From CAZTVF01 sp964616985 (GTDB lineage: Bacteria; Planctomycetota; Phycisphaerae; SM23-33): a DNA stretch of 37,004 bases. The notes beneath the pieces were generated by a model, which saw nothing but the letters and a program-made list of their open reading frames with translations, made no database searches and had not been told where the DNA came from. How positions within the stretch are numbered: the first letter of the stretch is position 1; every line of letters starts with the position of its first letter. Positions 18,490-25,135 of this stretch are shown here, one piece after another. A program made the position numbers and the translations under genes. The stretch covers positions 1 through 37,004 of the forward strand of contig CAZTVF010000044.1 of assembly GCA_964616985.1 (NCBI GenBank), given 5' to 3'.

Positions 18490-19458
18490 TCAGGCGTTCG
18501 CCTCGGCGGTGCGGGTATTCTGCTTGTAGGTGATCTGGACGAAATAGTCTTCGAGCGAACCGACCTCACGCCGCAGCTCGCGGAGCAGCCAGCCCTTGTC
18601 GGTCGCCAGCTTGAACACGTCGGCACGCAGGTCGGCGGCGGCGTCGCCCTGCACGACCAGGCGGGTCCAGTCGGCCAGGGACGACTGCTCTACGGCGCGG
18701 ACGCCGGCAAGGCCCTTGACGGCCTTGGCGATGGCGTCGCCCTCGGCGCCCCGGGCCTCGGCGATGATCCGCGAGGGGCCCACGACGCGCTGGCGCAGTT
18801 CGGCGGGCGAACCGGTGGCGGCGATCTCGCCCCCGGCGATGACGATCAGGTGATTGCAGGTCTGCTCCACCTCGGCCAGGATGTGGCTGGAGAGGATGAT
18901 GGTGTGGTCGTGGCCCAGTTCGACGATCAGGTCGCGCATCGAGCGGATCTGGGCGGGGTCCAGGCCGATCGTGGGCTCATCGAGCACCAGCACCGGCGGG
19001 TCGTGCAGCAGCACCTCGGCCAGGCCCACGCGCTGCTTGTAGCCGCGGGACAGCTCGCCCAGGCGGCGGCGCATCATGTCCTGCGGCTTGGACAGCCAGC
19101 ACCGCTCGGCCACGCGCTCCACCTCGGCAGTGCGCTGGCTGGCGGGGATGTCGTGCAGGGCGGCCATGAACGTCAGGTATTCGCGCACCCGCATCTCGGG
19201 GTACAGCGGCACGGCCTCGGGCATGTAGCCCACCCGCTTGCGGACCTCCATCGACTGGCTGAGCACGTCGAAGCCGTCCACGGTGGCGGTGCCCTCGGTG
19301 GCCGGGAGGTAGCAGGTGAGGATCTTCATCGTCGTGCTCTTCCCGGCGCCGTTGGGGCCCAGGAAGCCGACGATCTGCCCCTTGTCGATGTGGAAGGAGA
19401 TGTTCTTGACGGCCTGTACGCGGCCGTACCACTTGGTCAGATTCTTCACATCAATCAT
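18490..19458 (-). CDS. ABC transporter ATP-binding protein, GldA-like
   Basis: This cytoplasmic ATPase of 322 residues powers the adjoining permease. Walker A is GPNGAGKST with K40. The Q-loop position reads VGYMPE, with no glutamine, as is common in this family. The signature is LSRGYKQR (about 136-143), Walker B is VLVLDEP (157-162, with E161), the D-loop is GLDP, and the switch histidine is H192 (SSHILAE). A regulatory C-terminal domain of about 80 residues follows (from IIAEARGAEG to VQITYKQN), as in GldA and ABC-2 exporters. ATG at 19458 follows AAGGG. It is the first gene of the export operon; the promoter should lie in the 404-base gap upstream. Confidence 0.94.
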   Translation of the reverse strand: MIDVKNLTKWYGRVQAVKNISFHIDKGQIVGFLGPNGAGKSTTMKILTCYLPATEGTATVDGFDVLSQSMEVRKRVGYMPEAVPLYPEMRVREYLTFMAALHDIPASQRTAEVERVAERCWLSKPQDMMRRRLGELSRGYKQRVGLAEVLLHDPPVLVLDEPTIGLDPAQIRSMRDLIVELGHDHTIILSSHILAEVEQTCNHLIVIAGGEIAATGSPAELRQRVVGPSRIIAEARGAEGDAIAKAVKGLAGVRAVEQSSLADWTRLVVQGDAAADLRADVFKLATDKGWLLRELRREVGSLEDYFVQITYKQNTRTAEANA

Positions 19459-19862
19459 GCGTAGCCCTTTTCACATTGTCAGCAGCAGAGGTCCTGGCGG
19501 CACCATGTCGGCGGCACAATCCTGGGCGCAGTGCTCGCGTCCTTTAGTCGGTCGGCGGACCGATTCGTTCCTGCGTGTGACGTTTATCCGCTATTACGCC
19601 GAAGGCGGACGAACGGTTCACGCGCCCCGGCTGGCCGTAAGTTGTTTTGACCAGCGAGCTAATATCTCTAGGGAAGCGTCACCGGTTTGTCAAGGGGGTC
19701 TTCGTCACCTAGGTGCCATCAGGCCGCTGCGGGTGACGAACTATAGGCGCGGTGTTCGTGAATTTCCAGAGCGTCTCTGGCAATCATGAGTTCGGAGCAG
19801 CGGGCAAAATCCCATGAACTCCATTCGCCTCCCGGCAGTCATAACAGAGGGAGGAGAAAGCC
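19459..19862. other. Divergent intergenic region (404 bases)
   Basis: It separates the export operon (minus) from the small secreted-protein genes (plus), so it should hold promoters for both. I see no credible gene. Two small perfect hairpins are present: TCGGTC/GACCGA (19548-19563) and CCAGAG/CTCTGG (19766-19780). The middle part (about 19650-19700) is lower in GC than its surroundings. I could not find a convincing -35/-10 pair for either side. Confidence 0.5.
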
Positions 19863-20231
19863 ATGAAGCGATTTCGGACTTTGATGATCGCGGCGGTGGC
19901 AGCAGGGGCGATCACGGTGCTGGCGGCGCCTTCGACGGCGAACGCCTGGGGCTTCACGCTGAGATTCGGACACGGGGCCTCGGACACCGGAACCACTTAC
20001 TGCCCGCCGCCTTACTGGGACCATCACAACCGCACGTATGTCACGCCGCCCTGCGAGCGCGGGCCCGGCTATTACGGGTACCGAGCGACGCCGAGATATT
20101 ACTATCGCGAGTACCCTCGGCACGGCTGGGGCGATTGGGGATGGCGCAGCCACGAGCGCCATGACCGTAACGAGCGACATGGAGGGCACGATCGCCACGG
20201 GCATGACGGCCACCGCGGGCACCATGACTGA
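19863..20231 (+). CDS. Small secreted protein with His-rich tail
   Basis: This 122-residue protein has a signal peptide (about 1-28, cleavage likely after STANA). The mature part has a Cys-bounded motif between C47 and C64, YCPPPYWDHHNRTYVTPPC, then a Tyr/Arg-rich stretch (YYGYRATPRYYYREY). The last 26 residues contain nine histidines with Asp, Arg and Gly (ERHGGHDRHGHDGHRGHHD), suggesting metal binding; no function is known to me. The start is well supported by GGGAGGAG just upstream. It shares the C-PP-WD-N-T-PPC motif with the next gene, so the two are probably related. High Gly/Tyr/His and the signal peptide suggest a surface or periplasmic location. Confidence 0.8.
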   Translation: MKRFRTLMIAAVAAGAITVLAAPSTANAWGFTLRFGHGASDTGTTYCPPPYWDHHNRTYVTPPCERGPGYYGYRATPRYYYREYPRHGWGDWGWRSHERHDRNERHGGHDRHGHDGHRGHHD

Positions 20232-20321
20232 TGCTGTGCATGGCGGGTGGTTGGCCTAGGCGTCTGGAGGCTGGCATAGTCGCGCCTCACACGCTGAGAC
20301 GCGACGATAGGGAGAGCGGTC

Positions 20322-20582
20322 ATGGCGACCAAGGTAAAAGCTAAGTGGCTGGTAGGCATGGTTGTGGCGGTGGGTTTGCTGGGGGTGCTGGCAGGGCCCG
20401 CAGTGGCCCAGTATCAGATTGAATATCCCAGCTCGGCCCCGCCGGGCAGCTACTGCAGGCCGCCGGTTCCAGGGCCGCTTTGGGATCCATTCAACAGCAC
20501 TATGCCGCCATGCTCCGCCGGCAATCCGATGTGCAACCTCAACCCGCCCTGCGGGACAGGCTCGGCGGTCTGCCCGCAGTAG
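20322..20582 (+). CDS. Small secreted Cys/Pro-rich protein
   Basis: This 86-residue protein has a signal peptide (about 1-29, cleavage likely at AVA-QYQ). The mature 57 residues contain five cysteines (45, 64, 71, 77, 84) and many prolines. The segment from C45 to C64 ends LWDPFNSTMPPC and matches the motif of the preceding protein (WD-x2-N-x-T...PPC), though the His-rich tail is missing. No family is recognised. GGGAGAG precedes the ATG. It lies 90 bases after the previous gene on the same strand and is followed by a long hairpin, so the two could be one transcript. Confidence 0.7.
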   Translation: MATKVKAKWLVGMVVAVGLLGVLAGPAVAQYQIEYPSSAPPGSYCRPPVPGPLWDPFNSTMPPCSAGNPMCNLNPPCGTGSAVCPQ

Positions 20583-20613
20583 AGGCGGGAGCCCTCCATG
20601 TGGGTGCCTTTCA

Positions 20614-20683
20614 CGGCTTGACGTTCGGCGCTGTCAGAAATGAGTGACGCGACACGCCCCCTACAGCGCCGAACGGCAAGCCG
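20614..20683. terminator. Long hairpin between convergent genes
   Basis: Two 21-base arms, 20614-20634 and 20663-20683, are reverse complements with one mismatch, around a 28-base loop. The arm core is GTTCGGCGCTGT / ACAGCGCCGAAC. It lies between the plus gene ending at 20582 and the minus gene ending at 20729, so a bidirectional terminator is the simplest reading. Its length and loop would also fit a small non-autonomous element or structured RNA. Confidence 0.65.
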
Positions 20684-20728
20684 CCACCAAAGCCCTGCTT
20701 CCAGATTCAACAGTGAAGGACTGCCGCG

Positions 20729-21448
20729 TTATTCGGCTTGCGGCTGTTCGGGGGCGGGCTTGTTGGCGCAGAGTTGATAGATGACGCCCACGACGGCGGG
20801 CAGCGTCACGAGGAACGCCAGCAGGTGCGGGCTCTGACGGAGGGGTTGGTCGAGCACGCTCTCCAGGGCGGGCCACTTGAGGCACAGGGCGAGGATGCCC
20901 GAGACCATCAGCAGCGACCCCTGCATCGAGGTGGTGACGATCACCACGAATCGGAAGATGAGGAAGGCCAGCAGCCCCAGGACCACTAGGCCCACCAGCG
21001 CCCCGACCCACTCGTATTGAAGAAGGTCAGGGCGGTTCATCATGGTGATTACGTATCGCCATACATGGAAGCCGAGGAAGGCCCCGGCCATGCCGCCCAG
21101 CAGGCTGATGGCGAACTTCATCAGCGGCCAGGCGAGCAGCGCCAGCAGCGCCGCTGCGGCGAGGACGATCCATAGCTGCAGGTCAGGCCGCTGGATCATC
21201 ATGCACAACCGCTCGCCCAGCAACGCCCCGACGATCGCGGCGTTGACGATCACCCACACCTTGAAGAGCCGCCACCCGAACAGCAGCACCACCACGCCCA
21301 CCACCAGCGAGACAACCGCCAGCAGCGGCTCGAGGTTCTTGAGGTCGCCGAGGTACTGCATCTGCGATGATGCGCCCCAGGACACCAGCCTGTCCAGCAG
21401 GCTTTGTGCAGCCGGCGCAGAGTTCTCTATTTCGGGTGGGGGAGTCAT
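20729..21448 (-). CDS. DUF4203-like multi-pass membrane protein A
   Basis: This 239-residue protein has about seven hydrophobic segments separated by short loops (LLAVVSLVVGVVVLLFGWRLFKVW, VIVNAAIVGALLGERL and so on). The pattern of G-rich helices with W-RLFK and F-G-F-H-V-W resembles DUF4203/TMEM198-type proteins, whose bacterial function is unknown. The N-terminal 35 residues are soluble and the C-terminus is Pro/Glu-rich. It lies downstream of a second protein with the same layout (21556-22314), separated by 107 bases that include a small tandem repeat. The start is ATG at 21448. Family assignment is from topology and composition only. Confidence 0.72.
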   Translation of the reverse strand: MTPPPEIENSAPAAQSLLDRLVSWGASSQMQYLGDLKNLEPLLAVVSLVVGVVVLLFGWRLFKVWVIVNAAIVGALLGERLCMMIQRPDLQLWIVLAAAALLALLAWPLMKFAISLLGGMAGAFLGFHVWRYVITMMNRPDLLQYEWVGALVGLVVLGLLAFLIFRFVVIVTTSMQGSLLMVSGILALCLKWPALESVLDQPLRQSPHLLAFLVTLPAVVGVIYQLCANKPAPEQPQAE

Positions 21449-21487
21449 TAGTGTTGTGTTTTACGCTGATGCTGATTTATGTCGCTA

Positions 21488-21525
21488 TCGCAAACTCGAA
21501 ATCCGAAACACGAAATCCGGAACAA
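21488..21525. repeat. CGAAATCCG-type short tandem repeat
   Basis: Two 14-base units, ACTCGAAATCCGAA (21494-21507) and ACACGAAATCCGGA (21508-21521), sit in the 107-base gap between the two DUF4203-like genes. From memory, repeats with this wording (CGAAATCCGAAACACGAAATCC) are scattered through intergenic DNA of several planctomycete and candidate-phylum genomes and give rise to false protein calls of the type ETRNPKHEIRN. I have not verified this. Confidence 0.65.
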
Positions 21526-21555
21526 ACAGCTCGGCGAGGTCAGCCAGTGCCACAA

Positions 21556-22314
21556 CTACTTGGCCGGCGCCTTCGCGGGCTCCTTGGGTTTCTCTTCGGG
21601 GGGGGGCTTCTTCCCGGCGTTGCGGTACTGGACGATCATGCCGCTTACGAAGAGGGCGCCCTTCACGCCGCCCACCACGTACCAGTACTGCTGCAGCACC
21701 GGCTGCGACGATGGCATGCCCCACGTCACCAGGATCAGCACCGACGAGACCAGCAGGCCCGCGCCCAGCAGCGAACTGGTGACGATGGCCAGGAACCTCG
21801 GCCGCAGGAGCATCAGCACCAGCGGGATCGCCACGGCCAGGCCGCCGACGAGCACCACCAGCGGGGCGTTCTGCTGCCAGAGCGTCTCGATCAGCGGGCG
21901 CATGAATCCGTTGATGAAGGTGTCGGCGTAGTTGGTGATGCTGTTCGCCGGCAGGCCTTCGGTGGCCACGCGGCGCAGGTCGGTCCCCATGCGGAGCAGA
22001 ATGATGTACATCGCCACCAGGCCGCAGATGCCGGCCGCCAGGGTGGCCCATATGAGCCGGTTCAGGACGTACGCCAGCAGCGCCGCGGTGATGGCGGCCG
22101 AGATGCGGGCCGCCAGCGGGTTGACGCCCAGCGGGGCGGCGGCCAGGTCGCCCAGGAAGTAGCCCGCCACGCCCGCGCCGGCCATCATCAGGAAAGGCCC
22201 CAGGCGGCGGCCCCAGAACAGCAGCACCAATCCCAGCACCGCGCAGCCGCCCAGCACGCCGGCCGTCGCGCCGTCGGAGAAATCTGTGAATGGTATGAGG
22301 AATGTACCGATCAT
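21556..22314 (-). CDS. DUF4203-like multi-pass membrane protein B
   Basis: The protein has about 252 residues and seven to eight hydrophobic segments, with the G-rich pattern GVLGGCAVLGLVLLFWGRRLGPFLMMAGAGVAGYFLG and a charged Lys/Pro/Glu tail (PPPEEKPKEPAKAPAK). There are two adjacent ATG codons; the second (22314) sits at a better distance from AAAGGAA than the first (22317). A long loop between helices (about 115-150, DLRRVATEGLPANSITNYAD) would be on one face of the membrane. It is similar in size and layout to the next gene downstream and could be its partner or an old duplicate. No function is known to me. Confidence 0.72.
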   Translation of the reverse strand: MIGTFLIPFTDFSDGATAGVLGGCAVLGLVLLFWGRRLGPFLMMAGAGVAGYFLGDLAAAPLGVNPLAARISAAITAALLAYVLNRLIWATLAAGICGLVAMYIILLRMGTDLRRVATEGLPANSITNYADTFINGFMRPLIETLWQQNAPLVVLVGGLAVAIPLVLMLLRPRFLAIVTSSLLGAGLLVSSVLILVTWGMPSSQPVLQQYWYVVGGVKGALFVSGMIVQYRNAGKKPPPEEKPKEPAKAPAK

Positions 22315-22362
22315 CATATTCCTTTGTACGAGCGGCGTTGCGACATCATCGCAAGGGGCAGG

Positions 22363-23589
22363 CTATCCGCCCCGATGCCGGCGAACCGTCTCCAGCTCGC
22401 GCCGGGCGAGATCGGCCTTGCGATGATCGCGCAGGGTCTCGCTGGCGCGGCGGAGGTATTCCTCGGCCCGCTCGTACTGGTGTAGGTATCGGCTATAGAG
22501 GATTCCGAGCATCAGCTCGATGTCGGGGCTGTGTTCGTAGCCCGCGTAGTGCCGCAGGAAACGCTCGTAGGCGTCGGCGGCCTGCGGGTGGCGGTCGGTG
22601 GACATGAGCTGGTTGGCCACGTCCAGCTGTTGCTGGCGGGGCAGGACGGCGTCTTCGGCGATCTGCACGAGCTGGAGGTAGAGGTCGGCCGCCGCTGGCA
22701 TGTCGTGCCGGCTGACGCATTCGGTGATCTGGCGCCGCAGCTGGATCTCCTGCGAGGCCGCCGTCGGCGCGGTCTCGGCGGTGACCGTTCGCGAGGGCAC
22801 CCAGCGGCCGGCGTCGACCGGGGGCGGCGCGGGCGAGGGCCCGTTGACGCGGCCGCCGCGGCCGTAGAACGGGTCGTACCCGCTCGAGACCATCCGCCGG
22901 AAGCGGTATCGCCTCTGCCAGGCGCGCACGAGGTTCAGCAGGTCGAACGCGTCGCGCGGCAGCAAGCGCGTGGCCAGCAGGATCGCCGCCAGCGCAATGC
23001 CGTACACGTACCCGGCGATGTGCGCCCAGTAGGCCACGCCCGCCGACGCGCCGCCCAGTTCCTGCCACATCAGCAGCAGGTTCCACAGGAACTGGAACAG
23101 CAGGAAATACAGGCTGGAGACCTCGAACGGCAGGATCACGTAGAACAGCCACGTCACCACCGTCACCCTCGCGCGCGGCAGCAGCACCAGGTACGCCCCG
23201 GCCACGCCCGAGATGGCGCCCGACGCCCCCAGCACCGGGGCCATGGGGCTCAGCAGGATGTAGCCCACGCTGGCCAGCACGCCGCCGGCGAGGTAGAAGG
23301 CGAGGTAGCCCACGTGGCCGAAGCGGTCGTTGACGGCGTTGCCGAAGACCCACAGGAAGACCATGTTGCCGATGAGGTGCAGCAGCCCGGCGTGCAGGAA
23401 GGCGGAACTGAAGAACTGGTAGAGCTGCGGATCGTCGGGGTGCAGCATCCACGGCTGGATGATCGCCCGCCCGGCGTCGCTGGAGGCGTTGTAGCCGAGG
23501 ATGTAGATGACGATGTTCGCGGCCACCAGCGCGTAGTTGATCCACGGGGTGTGCGACATCTTGTAATCGGTACGAATCGGGATAAACAT
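22363..23589 (-). CDS. Rhomboid-family intramembrane serine protease with helical C-terminal tail
   Basis: Rhomboids cleave membrane proteins within the bilayer. The 408-residue product has six to seven helices in the first 230 residues. The catalytic serine is S123 in GASGAISG and the catalytic histidine is H190 in AYWAHIAGYVYG. Other family marks are HAGLLHLIGNMVFLWVFGN (about 66-84) and a conserved WINYALVAANIVIY start. After a basic linker (RYRFRRM) and a Pro-rich segment, about 150 residues form TPR-like helices (AADLYLQLVQIAEDA, AADAYERFLRHYAGY, YERAEEYLRRASE), which may bind substrate or partner. It is in a run of membrane-protein genes; ATG at 23589 starts MFIPIRTD, a typical bacterial rhomboid N-terminus. 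Confidence 0.93.
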   Translation of the reverse strand: MFIPIRTDYKMSHTPWINYALVAANIVIYILGYNASSDAGRAIIQPWMLHPDDPQLYQFFSSAFLHAGLLHLIGNMVFLWVFGNAVNDRFGHVGYLAFYLAGGVLASVGYILLSPMAPVLGASGAISGVAGAYLVLLPRARVTVVTWLFYVILPFEVSSLYFLLFQFLWNLLLMWQELGGASAGVAYWAHIAGYVYGIALAAILLATRLLPRDAFDLLNLVRAWQRRYRFRRMVSSGYDPFYGRGGRVNGPSPAPPPVDAGRWVPSRTVTAETAPTAASQEIQLRRQITECVSRHDMPAAADLYLQLVQIAEDAVLPRQQQLDVANQLMSTDRHPQAADAYERFLRHYAGYEHSPDIELMLGILYSRYLHQYERAEEYLRRASETLRDHRKADLARRELETVRRHRGG

Positions 23590-23701
23590 GCGCTTCTTTC
23601 GACCGTCCTATCCAACATCGTAGTGCGGGCACACCACAAAGGGGGCAAGTGCTCTACATCATCTATAAGGCTTCTCATGACGCCGCCGGCAGATTGTCAG
23701 A

Positions 23702-23746
23702 GGCGGCGGCGGGGGCCTGCCTGCCGGAGGCAGGAAGGCTGCCACC
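23702..23746. repeat. Palindromic intergenic element, copy B (GGCGGCGG / TGCCGGAGGCA type)
   Basis: GGCGGCGGCGGGGGCC is followed by a stem pairing 23715-23725 (GCCTGCCTGCC) with 23729-23739 (GGCAGGAAGGC) around loop GGA, one mismatch. The layout matches copy A after hisH. It lies about 20 bases after the stop of the zinc-ribbon gene and 110 bases before the rhomboid start. The rest of this 177-base gap shows nothing further. Confidence 0.7.
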
Positions 23747-23766
23747 CCGGTAACACGCCGGGCCGC

Positions 23767-24891
23767 TCAGTCGCCGCGGGGGTCGTCAGGGTTTCCCACC
23801 AGGCGGGCACAAGCGGTCACGCCGGTGGGGAGCTTCTTCTCGTCGAGCTTCAAGGTGGCCGTGAACTTCATCGCCGCGCCCGCGTGGGCGATGCCCTTGG
23901 CTGCGCCCTCCAGTTCGCCGGTCACGTCGCCCAGCAGTACGCCGTGGGCATCATAGAACTCGCAGTGGATCATCGGGCTGTGCAGTTTCCGCTCGCCGAT
24001 CACCACGGCCACGCCCGTGGCGACGGCCTTGCCTTTGTCGATCTCCACCTTCGTCACGTTGGCGTCCCAGCAGACGATGGGCGTCTCCGCCGGCGGCGCC
24101 ATCGCCAGGATCGTGATCTTATCCACGCTGGCGGTCGGCGTGCCGCTGTACTTGGCCGTGAACCGCACGTTGCCGTCGGAGGGGATGTACAGGATGGAGG
24201 CCGACACGGCCGTGCCCACGGTCTTGCCGCTCTTGTCCAGCAGGGCGACGTGCACGTCCACCTGCGGCAGGCAGCTCTCGTGATTGCTGTGGACGATGCC
24301 GATGATCGCCCCCCGGTGCGAGGCCGTGCCCTCGGGCACCTTGGTCCATTCCTTGAGCTCGATGCCCTTGTCGGCCATCTCATTGGGATCGAGGGCCGGG
24401 CCGGTGTCCTGCGCCTCGGCCGTCGCGTTGCCGTCGCTGTCGGCGATGGCCTTGGGCTTGGGTCGGGCCGCCAGCGCCGCCGCCTCGGCATCCTTCGCGA
24501 GTTGCTCTCTCTTTCCCTTGGCTTCTTCCTCGGGCAGTCGCTCGCGGACTTGCTTGCCGTTGCCGTCGACGTAGATCAGTTCTACCGTCTTGAAGTACTT
24601 GCCCATGACGAGGAACATGATCCCCAGGCCCAGGACCATCACCACCATCGTCAGGATCAGCAGTATCTTCGTGTTCGAGGGGCCCCGGCGGATCGGCCTG
24701 CGATGGGCGGTGGCCCCGGCTGCCCCGGCCCTGGCCCCGCCGGGCGGCTGCTTCTCGGGCGCCCCCGAGACGATCGGGGTGGTATCTCCCACGAACAGTG
24801 CGCCGCAGGCGCGGCACTTGACCGTCGCCTTTCTCGCTGCCGCGGGTGTCGCCAACAACCGTCCGCATTTGGGGCACTTGAATGCATGCAT
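23767..24891 (-). CDS. Zinc-ribbon single-pass membrane protein of unknown function
   Basis: The 374-residue protein begins with a four-cysteine zinc ribbon (C6, C9, C26, C29; FKCPKCGRLL and KCRACGALFVG), the kind found at the N-terminus of many planctomycete membrane proteins. A Gly/Ala/Arg-rich linker follows, then one membrane helix (about 74-96, ILLILTMVVMVLGLGIMFLVM), and an extracytoplasmic part with a charged coiled segment (about 105-150). Two beta-rich domains near 180-270 and 280-370 (GAIIGIVHSNHESCLPQVDVH and VVIGERKLHSPMIHCEFYD) resemble FxLYD-type folds in pattern, though I am not sure. ATG at 24891. It heads the possible transcript that includes the rhomboid and DUF4203-like genes. 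Confidence 0.75.
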   Translation of the reverse strand: MHAFKCPKCGRLLATPAAARKATVKCRACGALFVGDTTPIVSGAPEKQPPGGARAGAAGATAHRRPIRRGPSNTKILLILTMVVMVLGLGIMFLVMGKYFKTVELIYVDGNGKQVRERLPEEEAKGKREQLAKDAEAAALAARPKPKAIADSDGNATAEAQDTGPALDPNEMADKGIELKEWTKVPEGTASHRGAIIGIVHSNHESCLPQVDVHVALLDKSGKTVGTAVSASILYIPSDGNVRFTAKYSGTPTASVDKITILAMAPPAETPIVCWDANVTKVEIDKGKAVATGVAVVIGERKLHSPMIHCEFYDAHGVLLGDVTGELEGAAKGIAHAGAAMKFTATLKLDEKKLPTGVTACARLVGNPDDPRGD

Positions 24892-25005
24892 AGTGTTTTT
24901 CCCGGTTAGATGCGAGCCGCATTCTAATGCGGCCCCGGCACGCCCGCCAGAAGTTTCAACCGCGGAGTTTCAACGACCGGCGGATCGAGTGCTGCTTGCA
25001 CGAAA

Positions 25006-25037
25006 CATGCTTTTGCCCCTCCGGGCGTAAAAGCATG
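25006..25037. repeat. GGGTGCCATGC-family palindrome, copy 2
   Basis: CATGCTTTT (25006-25014) pairs perfectly with AAAAGCATG (25029-25037), and an inner GCCC/GGGC extends the stem. Read on the minus strand, the element is GGGTGCCATGCTTTTACG followed by CCCGGAGGGGCAAAAGCATG, nearly identical to the copy at 29298-29335. It lies 115 bases upstream of the zinc-ribbon start and downstream of the GNAT gene. The poly-T flank makes it a plausible terminator. Confidence 0.8.
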
Positions 25038-25064
25038 GCACCCACCGCGGGTCCCTTGAAACAC

Positions 25065-25094
25065 CAGTGGCCCGACCGTGCTGTCGGGCCACTG
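25065..25094. terminator. Strong hairpin after the DUF2156-GNAT gene
   Basis: CAGTGGCCCGAC (25065-25076) and GTCGGGCCACTG (25083-25094) form a perfect 12-bp stem with a six-base loop, 41 bases after the stop at 25136. On the minus strand it is followed by GTGTTTCAAGGG, so there is only a short T-run. Together with the palindrome at 25006-25037 it fills most of the 244-base gap. Confidence 0.65.
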
Positions 25095-25135
25095 ATGGCT
25101 CTGGGGGCTGTTTCCCACCGGGTCTCTTAATGCGG

